A DNA stretch of 64,000 nucleotides from Fretibacterium sp. OH1220_COT-178. Lineage in GTDB: Bacteria > Synergistota > Synergistia > Synergistales > Aminobacteriaceae. The stretch covers positions 1-64,000 of the forward strand of contig NZ_RQYL01000002.1 of NCBI RefSeq assembly GCF_003860125.1. Direction: 5' to 3'. The first letter of the stretch is position 1. Every line of letters begins with the position of its first letter. Of the stretch, positions 35,170 to 43,827 are shown in pieces. A program made the translations under genes and the position numbers. The notes beneath the pieces were generated by a model. It was not told where the DNA came from. It worked only from the letters and a program-made list of their open reading frames with translations, and made no database searches.

Positions 35170-36588
35170 CTACAAAAAGATCAGAAATGCCGTAAGCGAC
35201 CCCAAAAGCATGAGCCAGAGGGTCCGCAACCAAGGCAGACGCATCGCCCGGCAGAGGCACAGGAACACGAAACCTGTACCGCACCAGGATAGGAAAGGCC
35301 CCCAGGCGACCGACCAGGGAATGATCCCCAGCAAGAGGTCCGCCAGCTTTTCCCAGAGAATGAAGGCTCCCTCCACGGCTTCCAACAGCCAAGGGGCCCA
35401 AGGAAGTCCCATCAGGTACAAAACGACGACGAGGGATGCCAGAGGCAGCGCAAAGGCAAAAAATCCGGGCGCGAAGAGATTCAGCAGCAAACCCGCCAGA
35501 GGCACGCCCTCAAAAACATAGGCCGCCTGGGGAAAGGTGGCGAGCCAGACCGCAGGACTGAGCCCCAGCCAGAACCACGTCCTCTTCAGGCTTCCTTCCT
35601 CATGCATCGCGGCGATGACGAGGGCCGCCAGGACCGACAGACGCCAACCCACGTTCCAGAAGAGGCGAGGGGAAAAACACAGCAGACATACGGCGGCGAG
35701 AGCGACGGAGTTTACGGAGCTCGAAGGCCTTCCGAGAAGCTCCCCCAACAAGGCCGCCTGAATCATCAAACCGGCTCTAAGCGCGCTCGGAGCGCCCCCC
35801 GTCAGCAACACGTAGCCCCATAGGAGCAGAGAGATCCATAGGGGCCGAAGGCGGGCACGCCTTAAAAGAGACGAGGCGCAGAGCACGACGATCCCGACAT
35901 GGAATCCCGAGACTGCAAGGAGATGAGCCGTGCCCCAGGCACGGTGCGCCTCGTTAAGGGCCTCGTCGCGCTGGCCCGTCCAGGCCGCCCGAAGATAGGC
36001 CCCGGTCCGGTCGGGCAAATGTATGACCAGGAAGCGGGAGACCTCGAAGCGAAGGCGGTGGATGTTCCAGGGCTGCTCCAACGTGGGCTCGAGCCTCGAC
36101 GGAGACAGCCACGCAACAACCCCGTAGGCCCCCCAGAACCGTTCCTCGTCGAACCCCTCGCCGCGCGCCGACCGGCGCAACGGACGTGAAACCCCTTCGG
36201 CCGCGAGACGGGTTCCCTCGGTCAAGGAGGCAAACGGCAGGCGCAGAAGCAATCCGCCGTGGGGCGTGTCGAGGACCGCCACATGGGCCCGACCCCAGGG
36301 GCGGACCTCCGTGACCGTGCCCTCTGCCCGGACATGCAACGGGCAGGAAAGGGGGCGTTTCAAAACAAAGGTTATTCTGGCCGATGCCGACAGGACAAGG
36401 CAGAGCACCAGGATAAAAAGGGGCCATTGTCCTCCTCGCTCCCGAATAAAGGAACAGAGCAGGATCCCTGCGGTCACGAAAAGGGCAAGGAGCGTCATGC
36501 CAAAGGCTCCAGCCCGTTCCTCCACCCCCATCGCCACGACGAGGCCGGCCAGGACGGCCAAAAAAGGGGCACGGGCCAGAACCGTCAT
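35170..36588 (-). CDS. comEC: ComEC/Rec2-type competence protein, short form
   Basis: The 472-residue membrane protein includes the ComEC core: a DUF4131-like N-terminal part (LKRPLSCPLHVRAEGTVTEV), then AHLLAVSGFHVGIVVLCASSLLR, GGAPSALRAGLMIQAALL and the membrane helices through FPQAAYVFEGVPLAGLLLNLFAPG. The C-terminal beta-lactamase-like domain of long ComEC proteins (about 700-800 residues) is absent, and none is encoded next to it. It probably forms the inner-membrane DNA channel. comEA lies directly upstream with a 12-base gap. Confidence 0.9.
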   Translation of the reverse strand: MTVLARAPFLAVLAGLVVAMGVEERAGAFGMTLLALFVTAGILLCSFIRERGGQWPLFILVLCLVLSASARITFVLKRPLSCPLHVRAEGTVTEVRPWGRAHVAVLDTPHGGLLLRLPFASLTEGTRLAAEGVSRPLRRSARGEGFDEERFWGAYGVVAWLSPSRLEPTLEQPWNIHRLRFEVSRFLVIHLPDRTGAYLRAAWTGQRDEALNEAHRAWGTAHLLAVSGFHVGIVVLCASSLLRRARLRPLWISLLLWGYVLLTGGAPSALRAGLMIQAALLGELLGRPSSSVNSVALAAVCLLCFSPRLFWNVGWRLSVLAALVIAAMHEEGSLKRTWFWLGLSPAVWLATFPQAAYVFEGVPLAGLLLNLFAPGFFAFALPLASLVVVLYLMGLPWAPWLLEAVEGAFILWEKLADLLLGIIPWSVAWGPFLSWCGTGFVFLCLCRAMRLPWLRTLWLMLLGSLTAFLIFL

Positions 36589-36600
36589 GCCCTCAAGAAC

Positions 36601-37290
36601 TCAGGGACCAACGGTCGCCTGACCACGAAACCCTTCGAGCTTGGCGGCACCGACCCCCTTGACCCGAACGAGATCCTCCAGCGTTTGAAAGGGGCCGTTC
36701 GCCTCGCGGTACTCCACGATCCGCCTGGCCAGGGTGGGGCCGATCCCGCGCAACGCCGTCAGCTCCGCCTCCGAAGCACGATTGACGTCGATCAGCCGTC
36801 CCTCCCCGTGCCCCGGTATACGGGCCCGAACCGTCGGGGCCACGGCGACAAGGGGCGCTTGGGGCGAACGCTCCCCCTTGCGCGGAACATGGACGTGCAT
36901 CCCGTCGGCCAGGGGCTCCGCCAGATTGACGGCTATCGGATCCGCAAAGCCATCGAGCCCTCCCGCCGCTTCGACGAGATGGACCGTTCGTGCGCCTGGA
37001 GGCAGGCGATAGACTCCCGGACGGCGGACGCTGCCCGTCACATAGAGAAACCACTCGGACTCCAGATCCGAAGCGGCGGGCGATACGCCCTTTCGCTCCG
37101 CTGCCTTGGAGAGCCTCTTGGTCATCTCCTCCGACGCCGATTCCGAGCTTCGCGGAGCGGGGGCGGACATTCCGAGATTCTCCCGTACCGAGGGCAGAGC
37201 ACGCACCAGAAGCCCCGCGAGGAGAAAACAGGCCATGCCCACCGCAACGCAGAACGCCCCTCTGTGCCTCTCCCACAGGTCCTGCCACAC
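36601..37290 (-). CDS. comEA: ComEA-type DNA-binding competence protein
   Basis: The 229-residue protein has an N-terminal membrane anchor (GAFCVAVGMACFLLAGLLVRAL), a SLBB domain (VTGSVRRPGVYRLPPGARTVHLVEAAGG) and a C-terminal pair of helix-hairpin-helix motifs (LIDVNRASEAELTALRGIGPTLARRIVEYREANGPF, then VKGVGAAKLEGFRG). This is the full ComEA layout for binding incoming double-stranded DNA. GTG 37290 has GGAGGGG 6 bases before it and is the likely start; ATG 37308 overlaps that site. Confidence 0.92.
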   Translation of the reverse strand: MWQDLWERHRGAFCVAVGMACFLLAGLLVRALPSVRENLGMSAPAPRSSESASEEMTKRLSKAAERKGVSPAASDLESEWFLYVTGSVRRPGVYRLPPGARTVHLVEAAGGLDGFADPIAVNLAEPLADGMHVHVPRKGERSPQAPLVAVAPTVRARIPGHGEGRLIDVNRASEAELTALRGIGPTLARRIVEYREANGPFQTLEDLVRVKGVGAAKLEGFRGQATVGP

Positions 37291-37438
37291 AACGATCCCC
37301 TCCCCCATCTGACGACACGATGTTTTCTTTATTATTGTACAGCCTGAACCCCCTGCCCTCATCAAGCGGGATGCAGGAGGGCAAGGCCGTCGGAGGCGCG
37401 CCCCCCTCAACGGGATGAACGCCTAGCCTTGGAACTCC

Positions 37439-37488
37439 CGACAAGAACACAGGGCGTGGAGATCCCCCCACGCCCTGTGTTCTTGTCG
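37439..37488 (-). repeat. Perfect 21-base-pair hairpin after the flavodoxin gene
   Basis: Arms 37439-37459 and 37468-37488 pair perfectly around an 8-base loop. The hairpin starts 14 bases after the flavodoxin stop, so it likely ends or protects that transcript, though no T-run follows on the minus strand. Confidence 0.75.
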
Positions 37489-37502
37489 CAGCCTCGAGAA
37501 AA

Positions 37503-37937
37503 TCAGAACGACGCCAGCTTGCCTCCCCAAGCGGTGCACTCCGCGACTGCGGCATTGTCCGGTGCCTCGTGAACCGCCAGGCCATCGTCGAAAAGCGTGG
37601 CGCCCCCGCCTCGGACCCGATCGGCCCAGGTCCTCAGCCATTCCCCATCGCCCCATCCGTAGGACCCGAAGATCGCGACCTTCTTTCCCTTCAGCCCCGG
37701 AAGCGCCTCGGCGAAGAACGGCTCCATCTCCCCTTCCTCGATGACCTCGACGCCCATCGACGGAGATCCGAACGCCACGACGTCGTACCCCGCAAGATCG
37801 GCAACGGAGACACTGGCGACATTCTTGCACTCCACCGAGGCTCCGGCGCCCTCGGCTCCCTTGGCGATAGACTCCGCCATCTTCTCGGTATTCCCCGTCC
37901 CCGACCAATAGACCACCAAAATCTTGGACATCAACAT
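37503..37937 (-). CDS. Flavodoxin
   Basis: The 144-residue FMN protein has the phosphate loop VVYWSGTGNTEKMAESI, the FMN-stacking loop FGSPSMGVEVIEEGEMEPF and FGSYGWGDGEWLRTW. GGAGG lies 9 bases before the internal ATG 37931; ATG 37937 is the alternative. It serves as a low-potential electron carrier. It is followed by a strong hairpin and preceded by the DUF3793 gene. Confidence 0.95.
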   Translation of the reverse strand: MLMSKILVVYWSGTGNTEKMAESIAKGAEGAGASVECKNVASVSVADLAGYDVVAFGSPSMGVEVIEEGEMEPFFAEALPGLKGKKVAIFGSYGWGDGEWLRTWADRVRGGGATLFDDGLAVHEAPDNAAVAECTAWGGKLASF

Positions 37938-37977
37938 ACGCCTCCTTCTATTCTCCTGCCACGGGATAATTCCTCAA

Positions 37978-38604
37978 TCAGGACGCAAAGGTCCTCGCAG
38001 GAAATTTGAACCCGCTCAGCAGCGATCTTGCCGCCTCGTTCTCCGCACGACGAAAACGTCTGAAGGCCCTGCGGGCCCTGCCGACGTCCCCGTAAACCTT
38101 CCAATACCCCACGGCCAGGCTCCCGGCCCCCTTGTTCCGTATGAACCCGCGGACATCCTCCGGGGGATAATCCAAAAACAGGCCGATCTCGTGAGGGAAG
38201 CCGTCGATAAAACGCTCCCGAAGACGCTCCAGGCAGGCTTCTACATCCCATGAAGCGGAATAGCCCAGGGGGGAGAGAATCTCCCTCGCTCCATCCGAGT
38301 TCAGAATACGGGACAGCAATTCCCTGCGATAAAGCAATACGAGCAGACCACCGCGCGCTCCCCTCCCCAACTCGGCATCGGAGAAGGAGAACGTCTCGAC
38401 CCCCCTGGAGCGGAGCCACGCTTTCCCACGCTCCTCCCACAGGGCACACAAGTCCGTCCCCTCGCGCCTGAGGTTGAGCAGGGACCCCGCCTTGAGCCCC
38501 ATTATTGTTGGCGCCCCAAAACAAAACAATATTGCCCTGAGGTATTCCTCGTCCCCGGACTCTCTTATCGAGAGCATGAGATCTCGTATGACCGTTCTCT
38601 TCAT
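37978..38604 (-). CDS. DUF3793-family protein
   Basis: The 208-residue protein fits DUF3793, a family of unknown function. The hallmark is FPHEIGLFLDYPPEDVRGFIRNKG, preceded by LRAILFCFGAPTIMGLKAGSLLNL. ATG 38604 is chosen because GGATG stands 7 bases upstream and the family starts there. It lies 40 bases before the flavodoxin gene, a pairing I recall from other anaerobes, which hints at a redox or metal role. Confidence 0.85.
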   Translation of the reverse strand: MKRTVIRDLMLSIRESGDEEYLRAILFCFGAPTIMGLKAGSLLNLRREGTDLCALWEERGKAWLRSRGVETFSFSDAELGRGARGGLLVLLYRRELLSRILNSDGAREILSPLGYSASWDVEACLERLRERFIDGFPHEIGLFLDYPPEDVRGFIRNKGAGSLAVGYWKVYGDVGRARRAFRRFRRAENEAARSLLSGFKFPARTFAS

Positions 38605-38874
38605 AATCACACATCCGTCGTTATCGTTTTCGTTGAGCGACAGCGTTCGACCTCTGGATCGGAGCACCATAAAGCAAGAAGCAAGGAAGTCTTTTGTTTG
38701 CTACACAAAACTATATCGAGATGGCTTTTTTGTCAAGCAGAAAGGACGACATCGAAACGACGGAGCGCCTTTCGGAGGGACATCGGCGATTTTCCGCTGG
38801 TGCGGCGTCCGAAATTCCGCTACTCTATCCCTGCACGTTTTCTGCACTCACCTCACAGCAGGAGGGCTTTATCG

Positions 38875-39891
38875 ATGAAAATTTCGCTTCTGACCACCGG
38901 GGGGACCATCGCATCCGTCGCCTCGGAAAAGGGCCTTCAGCCCGGCCTGGCCGGAGAGCAGCTGCTTCAGGCTTGCCCCGAACTGATGGGATTCGAGCAC
39001 GAGGTCTCCATCGTCGATCTGATGTCGAAGGACAGCTCCAACATGCACCCTTCCGACTGGATCGCCATGGCCGAATGCATCCGCCAAAACGCTCCGCTCT
39101 CGGATGCGCTCGTGATGCTCCACGGCACGGACACCATGGCCTGGACCGCCTCCGCACTCTCCTACCTACTGAACGATCTTCCCGTCCCCATTGTTCTCAC
39201 CGGCTCCATGCTCTCCGCCGACGCGCCCGGCAGCGACGTCTCGGAGAACATCTACTCGGCCTTCCAGTTCGCCCTTCAACTCGCGATGTACAAGCGCCGG
39301 GGGGTGTCCGTCGCCTTCGCCGGATCGCTCATCCACGGCCCCAAGGTCACCAAAATCGACAGCCACAGGAAGAGGGCCTTCGTCAGCGTTGACTACCCGC
39401 TCCTCGGCGAGATGAAGGATCGAGGAACCCACAAGGTCGCCTGGCTGACGCCCCAGACCCCCAAGCTCTCCGGAGAGCGTCCCTGGGGCACCTCCCCCGA
39501 GTTCGAGTCCAAGATCGCTCTTGTGCCGATCTTTCCGGGGATCGAAACCCGCTTCCTCGACTCGGTGGCGGACATGGGCCCCAGAGCCGTCGTCCTCGAG
39601 GGATACGGCCTGGGCGGAGTTCCCTTCATGGGCGAGGATCTCCTGCCCGCCATCGGGAGGGGCATCTCCAGGGGAATTCCCTTCGTGCTCCGCGGACAGG
39701 CCGCCTTCGGCGGAACCGATCCTGCGGTATACGAGGTCGGCCAGCGGGCTCTGGACCTGGGGGTCCTGTCGGCCCGGGACATGACACGAGAGGCCTTGAT
39801 GACCAAGCTCATGCTGCTTCTTCCCGTCTGTGCCCCATCGGATCTCGAACGCCATCTGAGCGTCAACCTGTGCGACGATGTCCTGCAATGA
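38875..39891 (+). CDS. ansA: L-asparaginase (type I, AnsA-like)
   Basis: The 338-residue protein hydrolyses asparagine to aspartate and ammonia. It has the first catalytic Thr in LLTTGGTIAS and the second in VMLHGTDTMAWTASALSYLL, followed by PIVLTGSML. ATG 38875 has AGGAGG 9 bases upstream; the frame is open further up without a site. No signal peptide, so cytoplasmic. It overlaps selD by 14 bases. It is transcribed divergently from the DUF3793-flavodoxin pair. Confidence 0.94.
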   Translation: MKISLLTTGGTIASVASEKGLQPGLAGEQLLQACPELMGFEHEVSIVDLMSKDSSNMHPSDWIAMAECIRQNAPLSDALVMLHGTDTMAWTASALSYLLNDLPVPIVLTGSMLSADAPGSDVSENIYSAFQFALQLAMYKRRGVSVAFAGSLIHGPKVTKIDSHRKRAFVSVDYPLLGEMKDRGTHKVAWLTPQTPKLSGERPWGTSPEFESKIALVPIFPGIETRFLDSVADMGPRAVVLEGYGLGGVPFMGEDLLPAIGRGISRGIPFVLRGQAAFGGTDPAVYEVGQRALDLGVLSARDMTREALMTKLMLLLPVCAPSDLERHLSVNLCDDVLQ

Positions 39892-40969
39892 CCGCTCCCC
39901 CGCCTGTGGAGAGAAACAGGCCGCCCTGCGGCGTCTGACGGAGATGTCTCGAACCAGCGGGTGAGCCGCCAAAATAGGTCCGGCGGACCTGGCTCAAGTT
40001 TTGGCGGGGATCCCGCAGGTCGAAAGCGACCGCGTCCTCGCAACCTGGAGCGGCGGGGAGGACGCGGCCCTGTGGACGCTCGACGAGCGTCGGCTGGGGA
40101 TCCTCACCGTCGATTTCATCACCCCGGTCGCCGACGATCCTTACGTCTGGGGACAGGTGGCCGCGGCCAACTCCATCAGCGACGTCTTCGCCATGGGGGG
40201 GCGGCCGATCGTGGCCCTGAATATCGTGGGGTTCCCCTCGAAGGAACTGGGGCTCGACGTCCTGAAGCGGATTCTCGAAGGAGGCTTCGAACGAACCCGA
40301 GCCTCGGGGGCCTTTCTCGTCGGCGGACACAGCGTTCAGGACGAGGAGCCCAAATACGGGCTGGTCGTCTACGGAGAAGTGGAACGGGACAGGATATGGC
40401 GTACCGTTGGCGGTCGGCCCGGAGATCGGTTGCTCCTCACCAAACCCATCGGCACGGGGATTGCGGTCACAGCCATAAAGGCCGGTATGGTCGAGGACCC
40501 GCGGACGGCCGAGGAGGCCGTCCGGTGGATGACCACTCTGAACGACCTCCCCCTCAGACTTCCGGAGGCTCTGCACCGGAGCATCCATGCGGGAACCGAC
40601 ATCACGGGTTTTGGACTCGCAGGACACATTCTGGACATGCTCAGCGAGGGGAGCGTGGACTGTGAACTCGTTCTCCCTCGAATTCCCGTCATCTCCGGCG
40701 TCAAGGAGCTCGCAGACATGGGGCTGGTCCCGGAGGGAGCCTACAGGAACCGGGAGGCCTACGAGGAACGCGTGGACGCCATGGGGGACTTTTCTCTTTC
40801 CGCACTGGACATGCTCTATGATGCACAGACCTCCGGCGGCCTTCTGCTGGCCGTAGCTCCAAGCCAGGCGGAAGATCTGTTGCAGTTTTGCCGCGAGAAC
40901 GGTTTCGAGCGTTCCGCCATCATTGGAACCCTGACCGAGGGAGAGGGACGGATCCGGGCCGTGCCCTGA
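39878..40969 (+). CDS. selD: Selenide, water dikinase with in-frame selenocysteine codon
   Basis: The gene makes selenophosphate from selenide and ATP, the selenium donor for selenoprotein synthesis. Read through TGA 39962-39964, the 363-residue product starts MSCNDRSP and runs LTEMSRTSG-Sec-AAKIGPADLAQVL, matching SelD where this residue is Cys or Sec and is followed by a conserved Lys. Further motifs are TVDFITPVADDPYVWGQVAAANSISDVFAMGG, GGHSVQDEEPKYG, LTKPIGTG, DITGFGLAGH and DAQTSGGLLLAV. Conventional gene calling would start at 40001 and lose the active-site segment. The ATG at 39878 lies inside ansA. A SECIS-like hairpin directly follows the TGA. Confidence 0.93.
39962..39995 (+). promoter_or_regulatory. 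Bacterial SECIS element and Sec TGA codon of selD
   Basis: Just after the TGA, GAGCC (39963-39967) pairs with GGCTC (39991-39995). An upper stem AGGTCC (39976-39981) pairs perfectly with GGACCT (39985-39990) around the loop GGC. The loop begins with GG, and the hairpin lies within the distance used by bacterial SECIS elements for SelB. The unpaired side is an 8-base bulge. Confidence 0.8.
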
Positions 40970-40991
40970 CAAACCCAGTTCTGCGTTTTTA

Positions 40992-41021
40992 AATGGCCGG
41001 CGAAGAATTCCGCCGGCCATT
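40992..41021. terminator. Hairpin between convergent selD and aminotransferase genes
   Basis: AATGGCCGGCG (40992-41002) pairs perfectly with CGCCGGCCATT (41011-41021) around an 8-base loop. It lies 22 bases after the selD stop and 16 bases after the convergent aminotransferase gene, so it probably ends both. T-runs are weak. Confidence 0.7.
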
Positions 41022-41037
41022 CCTTGTCCTTACGAAG

Positions 41038-42189
41038 CTACAGAGTGTCGATAAACTTTTCTATCGCGTCCATCGCCCTCATCAGCGTATCCTGCGACTG
41101 CGTGCAGGCAATACGGATATAGCCCTTCCCACTCCTCCCGAAGGGGCTTCCGGGGACCGTCGCAACCTTGGCCTCCTCAAGCAGCCTCCAGGAGAAATCC
41201 TCGCTGGAAAGCCCCGAGCCCGAGATATTGGGAAACAGGTAGAAGGCCCCATCCGCAGGGGGACAGCGAACCCCCTTCATCGCGTTGAGCCGTTCGGCCA
41301 CGCTCGCCACCCGCTCCGCGAAGATGGCGCGCCGCTCCAGGACCTTGGCGTCCTGAGTGTCCAAGGCGTAAAGAGCGGCCTTCTGAGCAAGCGAGTTCAG
41401 CCCGTAGGTCTGGCTGGACGCGATGACGGTCATGGTGCGGGCGAGAGCTTCCGGGGCGATGCCATATCCCAGCCTCCAGCCCGTCATGCAGTGGCTCTTC
41501 GACAGGCCTGCCATGGTGACGGTCCGCTCGCGCATCCCGGGAAAGGTCGCCAGGCAGACGTGCTCCCCATGGAAAACCAGAGATTCGTAAATCTCGTCGC
41601 TGAGGACGAACAGGTCATGTTCCCCTACGAACTCGGCGATCTCCTCGAGCTGTCGGCGCGGTACCACACGCCCCGAGGGGTTGCAGGGGGAGTTCAGCAG
41701 CAATCCCCGAGTCCTGGACGTGACGGCGCGTTTCAGGTCCTCCACCGTAGGGGCAAAGCCGTTCTCCTCTCGGGTGGGAACCGCGACGGGCACGCCGCCG
41801 TTGGCCTCCACCTGGCTGACGTAGGGCGGGAAATAGGGCTCCACGAGCAATACCTCGTCGCCGGGATCGAGCAGTGCCGCAAAGGCCAGGTGCGCAACCT
41901 GGATACCCCCGACGGCCATATAGACCTCCCCGGGGTCGGCTCTCAACCCATGATGGCGCTCCCAATAGCGGCACACGGCCTCCCGGACATCCAGAAACCC
42001 CTGCAGGGGCGGATAGTGGGTAAACCCGTCATAGCCGGCCTTCGCCGCAGCCTCGACGATATCCGGCTCGGTATCGAAGTCCGGCTCCCCGATGCTGAGA
42101 TTCAGCACCCCCTCCATCCTCTCGATCGTCTGAAACATGCGGACCATCTCCGGGGGGCGCATCTCCCGATAACGCTTCGCCAACCTCAT
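41038..42189 (-). CDS. Class I/II pyridoxal-phosphate aminotransferase (AspAT-like)
   Basis: The 383-residue fold-type I aminotransferase has LNLSIGEPDFDTEPDI, MAVGGIQVAHLAFAALLDPGDEVLL, LNSPCNPSGRVV, VLSDEIYESLVF, the PLP lysine in AGLSKSHCMTGWRLGYG and the carboxylate-binding IRIACTQS near the end. ATG 42189 is preferred because GGAAGGA stands just upstream; the upstream frame is chance. It would transaminate an amino acid (aspartate, alanine or aromatic), a key step in amino-acid fermentation. Confidence 0.9.
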   Translation of the reverse strand: MRLAKRYREMRPPEMVRMFQTIERMEGVLNLSIGEPDFDTEPDIVEAAAKAGYDGFTHYPPLQGFLDVREAVCRYWERHHGLRADPGEVYMAVGGIQVAHLAFAALLDPGDEVLLVEPYFPPYVSQVEANGGVPVAVPTREENGFAPTVEDLKRAVTSRTRGLLLNSPCNPSGRVVPRRQLEEIAEFVGEHDLFVLSDEIYESLVFHGEHVCLATFPGMRERTVTMAGLSKSHCMTGWRLGYGIAPEALARTMTVIASSQTYGLNSLAQKAALYALDTQDAKVLERRAIFAERVASVAERLNAMKGVRCPPADGAFYLFPNISGSGLSSEDFSWRLLEEAKVATVPGSPFGRSGKGYIRIACTQSQDTLMRAMDAIEKFIDTL

Positions 42190-42256
42190 TCCTTCCACTT
42201 CCCTTCCCTGCAAGCCTGTGGCGGCCCCAGATTTCCCCGTATTGTACCGCATGAAA

Positions 42257-42290
42257 CGCGGGAGGCCGAGGAAAACCCCGGCCTCCCGCG
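42257..42290 (-). terminator. Terminator after nfnB
   Basis: CGCGGGAGGCCG (42257-42268) pairs perfectly with CGGCCTCCCGCG (42279-42290). On the minus strand it is followed by TTT. It lies between the nfnB stop (42329) and the aminotransferase start (42189). Confidence 0.75.
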
Positions 42291-42328
42291 AACATTCCTT
42301 CCTCAAAAGGACGGAACAACGGGCTGCT

Positions 42329-43825
42329 CTACTTGTTTCCGAGACCTGCCAGGTACTCGTTGATGCTCGCGGCGGCCTTACGCCCCTCGCCCATGGCCAG
42401 GATGACGGTGGCGGCACCGAGGACGATATCGCCTCCAGCCCAGACCCGGGCCAGGCTCGTCCTCTGTTTTTCGTCGACGATGATGTTGCCCTTTTTCGTG
42501 ACGTCCAGCCCCTGGGTCGTCTTCGCCATCAGAGGGTTGGAATCGTTCCCCAGGGCGACGACCACGGCATCAACCTCGATCTGATGCTCCGTGCCCGGTT
42601 TGGCGACGGGGCTGCGGCGCCCGGAGGCATCCGGCTCACCCAGCTCGTAGTCCAGGACCTCGACCGCGCAGACCTTGCCGTCCTTGTCGCCGATGAAACG
42701 CGTGGGGTTCTGCAGGAAGCAGAACTCGACGCCTTCCTCGAAGGCGTGCTCGACCTCCTCGGCACGGGCGGGCATCTCCGACCGGGTGCGGCGGTAGATG
42801 CAATAGACCTTCTCCGCCCCCAGACGGTAGCCCATGCGCGCGGAGTCCATCGCGACGTTGCCTCCGCCCAGAACGGCAACGCGCTTGGCCTTGAACAGAG
42901 GGGTGTCCGCATGCTCGAAGTCGTAGGCCTTCATCATGTTCGCGCGGGTCAGGTACTCGTTGGCGCTGAAAACGCCAATGAGGTTCTCCCCCTCGATGCC
43001 CATGAACTTGGGCAACCCGGCTCCGGTCCCGATGAAGGCGGCGTCGAAGCCCTCCCGATCCAGCAGGCCGGTCAGGGTCTCCGTGCGTCCGACCAGGAAA
43101 TTGGTGTGGAAGGTGACCCCCATCTTTTTGAGGTTCTCCACTTCTTTGGCGACAATTTCCTTGGGAAGACGGAACTCGGGAATCCCGTAGACCATGACGC
43201 CGCCCGTCTTCTGGAAGGCCTCGAACACCACGACCTCGTGCCCCGCCCTGCGGACGTCGGCCGCAACGGTAAGGCCCGCAGGCCCCGATCCGATGATCGC
43301 GACCTTCCGGCCCGTGTCCGGCGCAGGGGTCGGGACGCTGATCTTGTTGTTGGCCCGCTCCCAGTCCGCGACGAAGCGCTCCAGGCGTCCGATGGCCACG
43401 GCCTTTTCGACGGACTTCAGCATCTTGCCCACGGTGCAGTAGCTCTGGCACTGCTTCTCCTGAGGGCAGACCCTGCCGCAGATGGCGGGCAGAAGGTTCG
43501 TCCGCTTTATGGTGTCGACGGCCTCCTTGAAGTCGCCCTTCTGGATGCAGGAGATGAACTCCGGAATGGGGACCGCCACCGGGCATCCCTTGACGCAGGG
43601 TGCACCTTTGCAGTTCAGGCAACGCTCCGCCTCCACCCGCGCCTGGGTCTCCGTGTACCCCAGGGCCACCTCTCCCATCTCCCGCGCCCTCTGATGCGGG
43701 TCCCGGGACGGCATCTCCTGAGGCGGTATCGCTGCACGGTCCTTCGGGGTGAGTTCCTTGCCATGAATGTCGTTCCAGATCGCCTCGGCCTCCTTGGCCA
43801 ACATCTCGGTCGTCTTGTGCTCCAT
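42329..43825 (-). CDS. nfnB: NfnB: large subunit of NADH-dependent ferredoxin:NADP oxidoreductase (GltD-like)
   Basis: The 498-residue protein has an N-terminal 4Fe-4S region (RCLNCKGAPCVKGCPV and ICGRVCPQEKQCQSYC), an FAD-binding GSGPAGLTVAADVRRAGHEVVVFE and an NADP-binding VAVLGGGNVAMDSARMGYRLG. It ends AAASINEYLAGL. It could be mistaken for the glutamate synthase small subunit. The NfnA gene directly upstream (2-base gap) and the absence of GltB favour Nfn, a flavin-bifurcating transhydrogenase that balances NADH, NADPH and ferredoxin. Confidence 0.92.
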   Translation of the reverse strand: MEHKTTEMLAKEAEAIWNDIHGKELTPKDRAAIPPQEMPSRDPHQRAREMGEVALGYTETQARVEAERCLNCKGAPCVKGCPVAVPIPEFISCIQKGDFKEAVDTIKRTNLLPAICGRVCPQEKQCQSYCTVGKMLKSVEKAVAIGRLERFVADWERANNKISVPTPAPDTGRKVAIIGSGPAGLTVAADVRRAGHEVVVFEAFQKTGGVMVYGIPEFRLPKEIVAKEVENLKKMGVTFHTNFLVGRTETLTGLLDREGFDAAFIGTGAGLPKFMGIEGENLIGVFSANEYLTRANMMKAYDFEHADTPLFKAKRVAVLGGGNVAMDSARMGYRLGAEKVYCIYRRTRSEMPARAEEVEHAFEEGVEFCFLQNPTRFIGDKDGKVCAVEVLDYELGEPDASGRRSPVAKPGTEHQIEVDAVVVALGNDSNPLMAKTTQGLDVTKKGNIIVDEKQRTSLARVWAGGDIVLGAATVILAMGEGRKAAASINEYLAGLGNK

Positions 43826-43827
43826 GG

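Noticed and set aside
40001-40969. selD starting at TTG 40001
   Set aside because: This start drops the conserved N-terminal active-site segment, which is encoded in the same frame upstream of and through the TGA.
42329-43825. Glutamate synthase small subunit
   Set aside because: The domain layout would fit, but the adjacent NfnA-type subunit and lack of a large glutamate synthase gene favour NfnB.
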